Positions 37,318 to 49,331 of a stretch of 64,000 nt of DNA are shown in pieces. The stretch spans positions 124,652,564 through 124,716,563 of the forward strand of contig CM059971.1 of NCBI GenBank assembly GCA_030490835.1, read 5' to 3'. The DNA comes from Annona cherimola. Lineage: Eukaryota > Streptophyta > Magnoliopsida > Magnoliales > Annonaceae. The notes below the pieces were generated by a model. It searched no databases. It was not told the DNA's origin and saw nothing but the letters and a program-made list of their open reading frames with translations. The position numbers and the translations under genes are program-made. Each line of letters opens with the position of its first letter. Position 1 is the stretch's first letter.

Positions 37318-37614
37318 AGAGTTGTTCCGGTGCAGTGACCTGCACCGGAACAGCGGTGCAGTGGCCCCAAAATGGGCCCCACATGATCATGAAATCATGA
37401 TCTACTCCACCCATTGTATTTAGAATAATGTATTCTATTACCATACCAATTTTCATCTCAATCAGCTGATTGGGATGAAAATTGGTATGGTAATAGAATA
37501 CATTATTCTAAATACAATAGGTGGAGTAGATCATGATTTCATGATTATGTGGGGCCCATTTTGGGGCCAATGCACCGCTGTTCCAGTGCAGCGTCACTGC
37601 ACCGGAACAGCTCT
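37318..37614. mobile_element. Near-perfect palindromic foldback element, copy 1
   Basis: The two arms of about 148 bp meet at ATCAGCTGAT (37461-37470) with very few mismatches and almost no loop. The outer ends read AGAGTTGTTCCGGTGCAG and, in reverse complement, AGAGCTGTTCCGGTGCAG. Each end holds a small inner hairpin (CCGGTGCAGTGACCTGCACCGG on the left). The same 39-residue peptide appears on both strands because of the palindrome, so it is not a gene. Confidence 0.85.
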
Positions 37615-37628
37615 ATATATATATATAT

Positions 37629-37823
37629 CAAAAAATAGTAAAACTTATATATATATTAAATGCAAGTAAAACAACAACTTTATGAAAAATTAAAAAATTA
37701 AAAAAATTAGTTTGTTATGCTAGTTATTTTAATTTTTTTATTTTGGCGTACTATTAATTTATGTTGGACCTAGTAGTGTCATTTAATGGGCTAGCTTAGC
37801 AGCCCATGTATGATTATATATAT
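37629..37823 (+). repeat. Direct repeat R1 of the palindrome cluster
   Basis: About 195 bp, starting CAAAAAATAGTAAAACTTAT and ending with a hairpin-like GGGCTAGCTTAGCAGCCC. The middle holds TTATGCTAGTTATTTTA and GGCGTACTATTAATTTATG. It is closely related to R2 and R3. Confidence 0.75.
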
Positions 37824-38049
37824 CCAAAAATAGTAAAACTTATACATAGATTAAATACAAGTAAAATAACAGCTTTAAGAAAAATTAAAAAATTCTAAAA
37901 AAACTAGTTATTATGCTAGTTATTTTTTATTTTTATTTTGGCGTAATATTAATTTGCGTTGGACCCTAGTGGTGCGATTCAATGGGCTAGCTGAGCGTGC
38001 GATTCAATGGGCTAGCTGAGCAGCCGATATATGATTTTATATATATAGA
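37824..38049 (+). repeat. Direct repeat R2 of the palindrome cluster
   Basis: Follows R1 head to tail. It carries an extra 26-bp internal tandem duplication of GCGATTCAATGGGCTAGCTGAG-type sequence (about 37974-38025). The palindromic copy 2 begins directly after it. Confidence 0.75.
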
Positions 38050-38050
38050 A

Positions 38051-38368
38051 AGAGCTGTTCCGGTGCAGCGTCACTGCACCAGAACAGCGGTACAGTGGCC
38101 CAAAAATGGGCCCCACATGATCATGAAATCATGATCTACTCCACCCATTGTATTTAGAATAATGTATTCTATTACCATACCAATTTTCATCCCAATCAAA
38201 TATGTCCCAATTTTCTATTCTACTCCACCCATTGAGTTTAAAGTATCTGATTGGGATGAAAATTGGTATGGTAATATAATACATTATTCTAAATACAATG
38301 GGTGGAGTAGATCATGATTTTATAATCATGTGGGACACATTTCAGCGATGCTGCACAGGAATATATTC
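38051..38368. mobile_element. Palindromic foldback element, copy 2 with a loop
   Basis: The left arm matches copy 1 closely (AGAGCTGTTCCGGTGCAGCG). About 50 bp of extra sequence near 38200-38250 forms a loop between the arms, and the right terminus is eroded after GTGGGACACATTT. Inner arms such as CCATACCAATTTTCATCCCA remain perfect or nearly so. Confidence 0.75.
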
Positions 38369-38379
38369 CATATATATAT

Positions 38380-38579
38380 CTAAAAATAATAAAACTTATA
38401 TACAGATTAAATATAAGTAAAATAACAGCTTTTTGAAAAATTAATTTTTTTAAAAAAAAACTAGTTTATTATGCTAGTTATTTTAGTTTTTTTTTTTTTT
38501 TTTTTGTTGGCGTAATATTAATTTATGTTGGACCCTAGTGGTGCGATTCAATGGGCTAGCTGAGCAGCCCATATATGGT
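38380..38579 (+). repeat. Direct repeat R3 of the palindrome cluster
   Basis: About 200 bp, again ending GGGCTAGCTGAGCAGCCC. It follows palindromic copy 2 just as R1 follows copy 1, so the two halves of the cluster repeat each other. Confidence 0.75.
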
Positions 38580-40611
38580 TGCAATAGGACACATTCGTCT
38601 GCAGAAGATACAAGGAAGATTCGGTTGGTCACGTTCAGACAAACAAGGGGGTTGTAACAACCGTTGCCAAAAGCTAGTTGACGATGGGTGCCCCGCCCCA
38701 CTCACTAATGAAGAAGAATAAGAGCGACTGGCGAGCCCCTTTTGATTGATCGTTGCATAAAGGGCTTTTGGGCATGCTGGAAAAAGAAGCCACAGAAATT
38801 TTCCCCTTTCTGCATCCAATGATTTGACCCATCTTTACCAGCTAGCAACACGCATGGTGAGCAATCCATGTGGCCTCGTCCGAACTACTGAAATCGATCC
38901 ATCATCGTCATTTGTCCGGAAAAAAAAAAAAGAAGAAAGTGAAAATCTTGATGATTGGATACCAATATCTAATGGGTCCTCCCCCCACAATCAAATTTGC
39001 CTATTTGTCCGTGACGTCCATATATCTCTCAATTGAGGTAGCTCTATCTGCTTCTTACATGTCAATTTCATAACACCAAAAACTGAACGATCATTTTTTT
39101 ACCCCTTCAAATCCTCACAACAGGTCCACCCATTTCCATGTCATGACGGAGATCGTTGGGCTTGTATAGATCCCAAGAATTCTGGGCACGCCACCTGGAA
39201 AGACCTGTTTTGGGCTGAGTTACACTTAGCCCATCAGCCCGGGTTCCATTTTCGAATTTTCCTCCTCATTTCCCTATATGCATTTAAAAAATTTTAAATC
39301 ATTCTTTACATGATTTGGCAAGGTATAATTTCAAAAACTTGTACAGGAAAGGGAATTTTTAGTGAAATTTCATTTGCGCTTCTATAATAATGTTACTTTT
39401 TTTCATTATTATTTACATTTCTAATCCCTGTGTCTTATCTATCTTAGTTTTTTTTCACTTTATAGCTGATATTATTATATATTAGTTTCAATCCAAGATT
39501 GGGCTAGAGTCAATGTTTTAGAAGACTATGAGGTTTGGATTTTTAGCCAATCGAACTGAGGTAACCAGGCCCAAGTGCATCCCTGCTGCTAGCCTGCTAC
39601 ACTGCATTTTTGACATTCATGGCACCCTTATGCTTTAAGCTTTGGGCATTTGTAGATTCGCAAAGTAATTTGCCGTCTTTGCCTCTTCGGTGAAGTTTGT
39701 TTTAGATGAGGTCATGACCCACTAACACTCTGATGGGCTCGATCTGGGCTGGCCCATAATGTCCATATTTGAAAATGGGATGATTGTATTCGAGATGGGA
39801 CACAGTTATGGGCTGTGCCGGTGCAATGCTCAGTTGCCGACGGGAAGGCCGAAATCGCGAAACCTCCAGAGGGTTGAAATTCGCGAGCGATCTGTTAAGC
39901 GCAATGGTCCACTTTTTTATGATTGCTGAGGTGCATGAAATTGATAATCGATGCCTCCATCGAGGCTTCAATTGTTGGATGGGTCGTGTCAATCTTTAAT
40001 GATGGGGTCTACAGGCACGAAAATAATATGATATATTCTAATCAAACGATATTGATCATTGACGGCGAAATTTGTTTCTAAAAAAAAACCACTGGACAGG
40101 ATTTTGTTTTCGGTAATGGTGTGCCTTTCTAGTGGCGAGAGGAGGAGGTGAGTTAGCCTTTCTAGTGGTGAGTAAGAGAAGAGATGAGAAAAGAGAAAAG
40201 AGAAAAGACGATGAAGAGAACCAATGCAGTCCAAAAATCGATACCGGAGCGAGCATAAGAGAAAAGGGAGAAAAGGAGTAGGTGAAGGAGACACTCTATG
40301 CCCTTGAAGAATATTCTGGTTGATGTAACTGCAGCATTAAATGCGATTCATTTATTTGTATGTGGCTTTGTTGACAGCGCAATTATCATGGGTCGTTGAG
40401 TGGGGGAGTCAAAAGCAATTGGTGCTTTTGTAGAAGGGGTCCTAGCTCTGAAATATGGTTATGTGCGGGGCAGCAAATCTAAGGGAACTTCAAATCTCAG
40501 TCTCGACTGCGACTGCAGAAGTTAACATCATGCGTGGGCGCTGGGCGGGACAGAGTGCCGAGAGCGGAAAGCCAAGAACCGACTAAATTTATATATATAA
40601 TTATATATAAT
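38580..40611. other. Intergenic sequence without a recognised gene
   Basis: Mixed composition with overlapping short frames on both strands (38483-39073, 39702-40294) and no consistent coding frame or known domain. Confidence 0.35.
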
Positions 40612-40816
40612 ATATTATAAATGGGTTAACGGGTTGTATGGGTTATATGGGTTGGACGGGTTGCAAAGTCTCAACCCTAATCCGTTTATTTAATTAAATG
40701 GTTAAACGGGTTGGTGGATCATAACCCATTTATTCAAAAATCCCAACCCAAACCCATTTATTAAAGGGTTGGACAAGCGGGTTGATGGGTTGACCATGAC
40801 CATTAACACCCCTACT
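40612..40816. mobile_element. Partial hAT-like MITE
   Basis: Subterminal GGGTTGGACGGGTT and AACCCATTTATT repeats lead to the right end CATTAACACCCCTA, which resembles another common hAT MITE terminus. The left end is lost in AT-rich sequence. Confidence 0.45.
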
Positions 40817-40974
40817 TCTACTTTCAAAAAATAAAAGAAAATAAAAAAAAATTGACTCAGCTCATACGTTGGCCGGTCCAATTTAGTATCTGGCCCCTCT
40901 CGACTAATAAGAAGTTAAATAATAGATGATTTCGCGGATGTGTATAAAGCAACAAGAGTGATAAGTTTAGGACA

Positions 40975-41162
40975 TGTTCCAAATGATATAAGATTCTTTA
41001 ATTAAATCTATATTTGTATGAAAATATAATGATGTATATTGGAAACGATAAAGTTATATTGGAAATTGAAAAAACTGTGTTGGAAATTTAAAGGCCAGCT
41101 TGAAAATAATGATAAAAATTTAATCCAAAAATCTCTTATCATTTGGAAAATGCCCTTAAGAT
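40975..41162. mobile_element. Short foldback MITE
   Basis: Left TTCCAAATGATATAAGATTC; right in reverse complement TTCCAAATGATAAGAGATTT. About 188 bp, lying just upstream of the hAT-type element. Confidence 0.5.
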
Positions 41163-41219
41163 TTAAATATTATGCAAAGGCAAGCATGGGAAGATGGGTG
41201 ACACAAAATAATGTACGAT

Positions 41220-41939
41220 TAGGGGTGGGAATCGGGGCGGGTCAGGGTTTGCCCAAACCTAACCCTACTTTTCAAAAATCTTATTTGACCCTTATTTTAT
41301 ACCAGGTCGGGACAAGGTCAGTTTGACCCTTACTTTTTTCTACCAGGTCTAGGGATAAAATTCGGGTCGGTATCGGACCGGTTTCGGGATAGCGAGTCGG
41401 GTCAAAAATACGGATCAAATAAGATAATTTTCAAAATTTATATATCTATCAAACATAAGTATACATCTATACTAAATTTAAATATTATATGTTTCAATAT
41501 TTCACTAATTATTAAAAAACACATAATTAAGAAAACAAAACATTTGAAAATATAGTATACATTTATTAAAATAGGTTAATATACAATTACACATGAGGGT
41601 TATATCGTACAAATTTTTTATTGATTCTTATATTGCATTTTGAATAAATTGATTCTTCTATTGTTGATAGAGTTGATTATAAAAAAGTGAGAAATTTGAA
41701 AGAAAATAATAATAATATTTCAATATAGTCTTATAATTTTTAATAAATTTATATATGTGGGGCGGGTCGGACTCTTTGGGTCGGGACATGGTTGACCCAC
41801 CCCAATTCTATTTTTGAATTCGGGTCAAAATTTCTGACCTATCCCTATACCGGGTCAAAAATATATTAGTTTTACCCAGTCAAAAATGGGTCGGGTCAAT
41901 ACCGGGTCACGGGTCGACCCAGCCCAATTCCCACCCCTA
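41220..41939. mobile_element. hAT-type non-autonomous element with 8-bp target duplication
   Basis: 720 bp, flanked by TGTACGAT on both sides (41212-41219 and 41940-41947). Ends TAGGGGTGGGAAT and, in reverse complement, TAGGGGTGGGAATTGGGC. The subterminal regions are full of GGGTCGGGTCAA-type repeats on both sides, typical of hAT transposase binding regions. No transposase is encoded. Confidence 0.9.
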
Positions 41940-41947
41940 TGTACGAT

Positions 41948-44160
41948 GCCATCTGACCTCGGACTATGGACCAGTTCACACACTTGTAGGACTCGCTGTA
42001 TGCACGTGATCTGTCGGCCGGGGAATAATGGCTATACCGGAGAGCGGTATTGGTTCCCCGCTTCCACTCCTTTTGGTGCAGCCATCTGTGGTAAAATAGT
42101 TACGGACGAAGAGGGTTGCATCACCATCAATATGGCGTTCAGCGATGGCAGGCATTCGCCATTCCTCGTGGAGCAAAAGCATTCAAGAGTCTTCCTTGAG
42201 TTCCTTCTGTACTCGCGTTCGCGTTCGCGTTCATACCAAACCATAGAATTGGACGTAAACAGTCAGAGAAAATTGGATGAAAAGATATTGCGGTGTATAA
42301 CAAAATAAAAAATTATATTGAGAACGAAAAAAATAAAGGTGTTATATGTTAAAATAAAAAATTATACTAAAAGTAAGAAAGGTTTTACAGTCGTATTTAC
42401 ACCCATATTCACATTTTAGACGAGATGAAGAAGTAATGAAAATAAGATAAAATTTTACCTTTTCAGGACACTTTTTTATTCCAAAAAATAGTAAAATATT
42501 TTTTATTTTACATATAACTTTTCTCTTTCACAGGCTTGTGTTCGCATGTTGGAAGCCATTCGAATCATGAAAATAAATGCTGAAGAATCTCCAGACGGTG
42601 AAATATTTAATAAACTAATTCCATGTTTGGCGGTAAATACGGGTTGGTGCATCGTCTGCTTGCTGTCGGCTTCGTTGCCCCGCTGCTGTTTCCTCGACAT
42701 TTCCAAATGCCCGAGCATCAGGTGACGCTCTGCCAGAGCAGGAAAGGCCTTTTTAACGCATGTAAATACCGTAATGAAATTATGAAAGCACTCAATGCCC
42801 TTATACGTAGACGGACCCGATAACCTGGATGGTGCTGCTTTTTTTTTTTTTTTTTTTGATAAATGTATGGTGCCGCTTTGATGCACGGGAAACGCGCATC
42901 TAAAATTCCTTATGCTAACCGATCTAGGTGGGATCATATTTCATGAAAAGTAAAAAATATTTTTTTTTCCACCAGCCCTATACAATCGGGTCCTACTGCA
43001 TATACTGTTGGGGTCTGGGGCACACATAAGATTCACATCCCAACTGGAATTTTTTTCGATCCTATTCTTCTGCATTGTTAACTTCGTATTCTCATAAAAT
43101 GATGTGAAAGATTTTTAGTTAATTAATTAACGGTATGGATCTCCACCCGAGACATTTATTTCTCACCTGTACAAATGAATCCGGTGCGAAGTTAATGCGC
43201 GCAGGTCTCGTCACAATCGTGTTCGGACCCGTGCAACGTCCTGATTGCCTTATTCGCGAAAGGGAAGTGACAAAAGCGAACTCACTGATCGCTAACATCC
43301 AAAAATGGCAAGATGCTCCGACTTTCGGCTGTTTGGATGTTTGCCAAGTGAAGCATGTCATGACTCATGAGCATAGTTTTGAAAGATGTAGGCCGCATGT
43401 TGTCAATGAACGGTCAAGATCATTTCTAATTCGAGCCCGCTCTTTATTCGTTTGTTTTGCATTATGGTAAAATGGATAGCTGCTGGGATGAAAGGGAGGT
43501 TTTTGGAAGGATTACATTATTTCCTTTTGGCTTATCAAGCTTACGGTGGAGAAATAGATAGCATGAATTTCATCAGCCGAGTTGTACAGTCATTCACGGG
43601 ACCATCTGTCCCAAACATAGGTGGAGCCACATTTTTGGAAATTCAAAAACTCCCGTTAAAATTTTTTAAATTTTTTTACATGGTCCCTCTTCCATATTTG
43701 AATAAAAATGCTTTGAGTCTATTCAGTGTTCGGACACTGATTTTTACCCTACGTGAATTTTGTTTAATTCATCCCTTGGGTAAAAGTTTTAAAAAAAAAG
43801 AAAAAAAAATTCATTCTTTATTATACATTTTTATATAATTTGATATCCTAACTATCCAACTATTTTATTTTTAAGTGTTATTATTATCACTATTACATTG
43901 AAAAACATATTATAACAGTCATCATGTGACCCCACAATGAGGGCTACCTTACAATACCGTTGGGGGCTAAGCATCAGGGGGTGATTTGATGCAAGTAGGG
44001 TGGGCAGGCTGTCCTCTTAATAGCCCTTTGATGTTATAATCCACATTCTATTAGATCAAATTACTCACTCACTTTTTCAAAACAAAAAAAATTCAACATT
44101 TTTTTCTACGCTTTTTATTGATTGCCAAAGACACCATATTTACTAAAAAAATAAAGATTA
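41948..44160. other. Intergenic sequence without a recognised gene
   Basis: Several 60-144 codon frames overlap on both strands. The 140-codon plus frame starts inside the hAT element, and the 144-codon minus frame contains poly-lysine from a T run. None has a recognisable domain. Confidence 0.35.
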
Positions 44161-44484
44161 TTTCAATTGAGATTCTTCATAGATCCCAATATTTAAACGG
44201 ACTTTCCCTAAGTATACCAATTATGTTTGACAATAATTCCAAATATACGCATTATGTTTCTAAAATCCCGGATATACTTACTACGTTTGAACAAAATCTC
44301 GGATATACTGACTCCGTCACCAATGTAAGAAAATGGTATTGGAAAATAAGTGAAATTGCTTAAATACCTATGAGTTGAGGCTAAACTGAAAGTTAGATTT
44401 AGACTTTTCTTTTTTCTTTTGTAATATCTGCAACTCATGTAAAAATAGAATTTTCATTTGCAAATCTAATCCGTTGTTTGTTAG

Positions 44485-45120
44485 GATCTCGAGCTTGCAA
44501 TGGAGAATGAGGAAAACCATTCAGAACTAGATGATGTTTATGAGGATGTATTTTCTACATCCGTCAACACTCATGCATTTGTGCAACAACAACGCTCATT
44601 TGGTTTTGAGCAAGATGAGAAGGTTGGAGGAGAAGAAAATGGAAGTTGGTAGAAATTTGAGGAAGCAATAAAAGAGTATCCTAATGAAGATCAAACACCA
44701 AGCAATTGAAAAATTGATGTTGCCGCTAATGTTGGAAAAGAGGAAGCGGGGGCTAGTGGTGGCGAAAGAGATTGAATTGAATGGGTTGAGTATTATAAAT
44801 GATGAAGATGGAACGAGAATTGAGGAGACGGGTGAAATTGTTGTAGTTTGTGGGAGTTTTGGCAATGATAATTCCGGCAGTTTGGCAACTTAGAGAGAGG
44901 TGGATAATGATGATGTTGATGATAAATGCGGTATTATTAGGATAGAAAAACAGATGGGAATGAAGTTTTGGGTAGCTCAATAGACTACAAAAAAGAAGAG
45001 AAGCATAAGAGCAGTGATGGTGTCATTGTCATTCTCTGATAAACATCTTCACATAAGCATTTTCATCAAGTCTATTTTGATGATGCGTCTCCGGTTGCAT
45101 TTGAGTAGGGGAAAGATGGG
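44485..45120 (+). pseudogene. Degenerate coding fragment, acidic, of unknown origin
   Basis: After a T-rich stretch ending TTAG (44484) a frame opens with DLELAMENEENHSELDDVYE and runs to TAG at 44650. Read past this stop, the same frame keeps a strong Glu/Lys/Asp bias with further stops (FEEAIKEYPNEDQTPSN). At about 44956 another frame reads VLGSSIDYKKEEKHKSSDGV. Together these look like one or more decayed exons. I cannot name the source gene. AT-rich arms on both sides suggest it may have been carried by a transposon. Confidence 0.35.
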
Positions 45121-46146
45121 GACTATAATGAGGTGGGTGCAAATGTAATGTCTACTATTATTTTCCTGCACAACAATAGCATATCGTAATGAGTATATTT
45201 GAAAAAAATTGTTATTTAAAAATATTTAAAAAGTTAAATTTTTATGAGTTTTGAGCTACACAAGTTTCTAATTAAGATTTTTCAAGATAATAAAGATTTA
45301 CAGAGGGAGACAATTATGATTATTGAATTTTTAATCAAATCATTATGATGTAGGAAAAGGGTAGATTCTTGCGAAAATTATTTCTCATCTCGATCATTTC
45401 ATGTTTTCCCGAGCGAGATGATGCTGATGACGTACAGACGGGATTAGTCCCGAATAGATTATCATGTCAATTTAACATCGTTTAATTACTTTTTTTCGTG
45501 GATACGTTCACGGTTCTTTCATGCTTCAGAATGAATCTAACATTTCATTCCATCTGAGGTGATCCCCAAAGTCCATAAACGGGAAATCATGAAAATTGAC
45601 ACAAATAAAATTGCAAGCTCTCATCCTTTACGAAAAATAAAAATATGATTTTAAAATTTTAAATAAAAAATTAAATTGAGATATTTTGAGTAATTTAATA
45701 AAATTATTCAACACCGAATATTTAACAATACAAATGCAAATAGCCCAGACCAATCTGCCAGGTAACAGTGGCTAACAAATCATGAAAATTCAACGGTTTA
45801 TTGGAATTAGAGGCTCATTTGTATAATACGAGGAATTCAACTGCGAAAGTGAAGCAGAGGAATTGAAGATGATCAAATTCTAGCAACATTGTAAAAACTA
45901 AAAAACAATTATCAGGTGCAAATGCATGCCAACATTGGAACCTTTCATCTGCCTCGGCTTAAGATCAGGACGGTCCAATGTTGCCATTTAAATGCTTCTA
46001 TTTTTATAGAAAAAGCGAGGAAGTTAGATGTCTCTACTTCTTCTCAAAACTAATATAAATATACATATATATATATATACCATCAATATGCAAACAAACT
46101 TCAATCCTACTGGCTACGGTTACAAAGTTTTAAAGAACCACATTAA

Positions 46147-46427
46147 GGGGGTGTTTGGCAATGACAAAAACTTTTCACCTAAAACTTTTCAATCTAAAAC
46201 TTGTCATTCTCTACAACTTTTCTATTTTTTAATTATTTTTTTACATCTTCCAACACAAACCACCCTACTTTTCAATCATTTCTATACAATTACCTATACA
46301 ACTAACCTATCTATTTTAACTTTATCCTCTTTACTCCTCATCATTACCCCTATCATATCACATCATTTGACAACTTTTATTCTTCAAAACTTTTCACCAA
46401 AAGTTTTATTCATTCCCAAACACACCC
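46147..46427. mobile_element. Tourist-like MITE, 281 bp, TAA target duplication
   Basis: Left GGGGGTGTTTGGCAATGA; right in reverse complement GGGTGTGTTTGGGAATGA; TAA on each side (46144-46146, 46428-46430). The inverted arms carry AAAACTTTTCACC / AAAACTTTTGGTG. TIR and TSD types fit PIF/Harbinger. Confidence 0.75.
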
Positions 46428-47106
46428 TAAATTAATCCTTGTTTGGAGCAGTTGGATTTATACACAGGATAGGCAGCTTATATTGGTGACAGCGCTTCGA
46501 TTTTTCCACCAGAATTGAAGGGGGGCGGTGGTTGGGTGAAAGGGATCTTTGATGGGATACTGTTTAAAGGTTGGATAATTAGATGAAGAGTATTGACCAC
46601 TTTAATGTTAATTTTTTTTTAAACTCTAAACCATTTATTATCTTTATTAACAGGTATTTATTTATGAGATAAAAATCAGTTTGATTGAAAATTTATACGT
46701 ATAAAATTTTTAACACATTTTATAAAGTGAATAAAAAACCATCATAATTAAAATTTATAATATAAAAGACTTGTTGAAATATACAAAAAGAAAAAAACGT
46801 GTTCCATGCTGATAAACCTAGGTGAAATGGTACCCATCTATGATTGGACAATCTGCATGCCGAATTTCAGAAGTAGGAAAGTTGGTATGATTTGACGCTT
46901 TATCTGTCAACAAGTGAGATATATTCCAGGTGAGATTCCTTGTCTTGTAAGCCAGCTTTCTGCAGACCTTAATCATGGCAACTTGAGACTCAAACAGCCT
47001 CACCTTGAAGCTGCACCACTGGACGGCTAAAACAAAAAGGGCGTATTCATGAAGTGCGGGCTTGGGAAACGATAAGCCTATGAAAAGTTTTTGAAATGAT
47101 TTTGGG

Positions 47107-48417
47107 GGTGCGTTCGTAGTGGATAAAACTTATTTACCAAGAGCTTGTGAGATAAAAATTATCAAATTTACAGAAAAATAATATGATATAATAAGAATAC
47201 GGATAACGTGTAAAGAGAATAAAGTTAAAATAAATACGCTAGCTATATGAGTAGTTGTATGAAAATGATTGAAAAGTAGGAGAGTTCATACAGAAAAATG
47301 TAAAAAAATAATTAAAAATATGGTAGTTATGAAAAGTGATAAAATTTTTATTGAAAAATTTTTGTTAATATTATTTTGGCCTAACCAACTACATCCTTGG
47401 TGAAAAAGTTTTTGAAATGTGAGAAAATAACATTATACGATAGGGATAGTGATGAGAAGTAAAAATAATAAAATTAAATGGATATATTAGATGTATTAGT
47501 AGCTGCATAGAAATGATTGAAAATATGATAATTGTATAATAAATAATTAATAAATAATTAAAAATGAATTAACTGTGGAAAGTAAAAAGTTTTAGATGTT
47601 GATAAACACCCATATAGTATAAAATGATGTAATATAATAGGGGTAATAATGATGAGTAAAAAAAATAAAGTTAAAATAGATAAGTTATTTGTATATGTAG
47701 TTATATAGAAATGACTAAGAAATAGGATACTTGTATAAAAAAGATATTATGAAATAATTAAAAAATATGTTTGTTATTCAAATAAAAAGTTGTAGATGAA
47801 AAAGTTTGTTGTTATGAAGAGCGATAAATTTCATATGGTAGTTATGAAGAGTGATAAGTTTTTTATTGAAAAGTTTTTGTTAACATTATTTTGGCATATG
47901 ATAGTTATGAAGAGTGATAAGTTTTTTATTAAAAAGTTTTTGTTAACATTATTTTGGCCTAACCAACTGCATCCTTGGTGAAATTTTTTTTGAAATGTGG
48001 GAAAATGATATGATACGATAAGGATAGTGATGAGAAATAAAGAGAATAAAACTAAAATTGATAAATTAGATATATCAGTGGTTGCATTCAAAATGATTGA
48101 AAATATGATAATTGTATAAGAAAAAGTTAATAAATAATTAAAAATAAAGTAACTGTGGAAAGTAAAAAGTTTTAGATTGAAAAGTTTTAGGTGTTAATAA
48201 ACACCCATGTAGTATAATGTAATATGATAGAGGTAATAACGAGAAGTAAAGAAGATAAAATTAAAATAGATAAGTTATTTATATGGGTAGTTATGTAGAA
48301 ATAATTAAAAAATAGGATACTTATATAAGAAGATATTAAAAAATAATTAAAAATTAGGCTTGTTATTCAAATAAAAAGTTTTAGATGAAAAAGTTTGTTG
48401 TTAAATAAACACACCCG
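47107..48417. repeat. Tandemly duplicated Tourist-like sequence, period about 578 bp
   Basis: TTTTGGCCTAACCAACT followed by CATCCTTGGTG occurs at 47375 and 47953. The segments after each run in parallel for over 400 bp, through AAACACCCAT(A/G)TAGTATAA to GATGAAAAAGTTTGTTGTT. A 60-bp unit with AGTTATGAAGAGTGATAA is present three times (47322, 47837, 47900). The right end AAACACACCC resembles a Tourist-like terminus. Confidence 0.7.
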
Positions 48418-49050
48418 AAATCCAATTGCAGACAAGGAGATGGTAAATACATCAAGATTTTGCATTCCTAGAATTTTTTCTTTTAATATTAGTTTTCATA
48501 TTTAAATACATAATCATTTTATTTTTTATTTTCAATATAATTTTTCTTATTCTTAATATATTTTTTCATTCTCAATATATAGCAACTTCTTCTCATTCAA
48601 TCTTCTCCTTTCGTTTACATAATTACATCACATTTCACCGATCAAATATTTTGGATCTATCCATATAAGACATTGCTGGATTTTGTTTATTTTGATAATT
48701 TGTAGTTCAATTGTTCGGATTAAGTCATAATTAAAAACCCAAATATATTTTATAGATGACTTATTATAAGAGCTTGTAAATCTCATTGTAAAAATAAATC
48801 TATAAATAGTTTTCGATGTGTTTTGTGTAAGAGTGTAACTTACGTAGGATATTTATGAATACTCATTAAACTAACATTGATTTGAGTATGATAGGGTAAG
48901 CTAAAAAAAAAAAATTCATTCCCTTAAATAAGGTTGGGTAGGTTTTGATGCCGATATGTCGCAATGTGGGATTAGAGAAATTCCAGTATCAAGTTCCATA
49001 TCACAAATACATATAACTACCTCGAATGGTTTCTTTTGTGTGAATATTTA

Positions 49051-49331
49051 GGGTGTGTTTGGCAATAAGTAAAAAATGTCAACATAAAATTTTTCAATCT
49101 AAAATTTTTCACTCTCTATAATTATCATATTTTTTAATCATTTTTTCACGTTTTCCCATACAACTGCCTTACTTTTCAATCATTTTTACACAACTACCCA
49201 TACAATTAACCTATCTATTTTAACTTTATCATCTTTACTCATCATCATTACCCATATCATATCATATCATTTGACAACTTTTATTCTTCAAAACTTTTCA
49301 TCAAAAGTTTTATCTATTCCCAAACACACCC
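49051..49331. mobile_element. Tourist-like MITE, 281 bp, TTA target duplication
   Basis: Left GGGTGTGTTTGGCAATAA; right in reverse complement GGGTGTGTTTGGGAATAG; TTA on each side (49048-49050, 49332-49334). Exactly the length of the 46147 copy and similar along its whole length. Confidence 0.75.

Noticed and set aside
37262..37669. Two nearly identical 64-codon frames on opposite strands
   Set aside because: They are the two arms of one palindromic foldback element, not genes.
41886..42308. A 140-codon gene
   Set aside because: Its start lies inside the right end of the hAT element, and no domain is recognisable.
42503..42937. A 144-codon minus-strand gene
   Set aside because: It includes a poly-lysine run from a T tract and overlaps other chance frames; no domain seen.
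46028..46435. A 135-codon frame rich in Thr, Leu and Ile
   Set aside because: It is the translation of the Tourist-like MITE and its flank.
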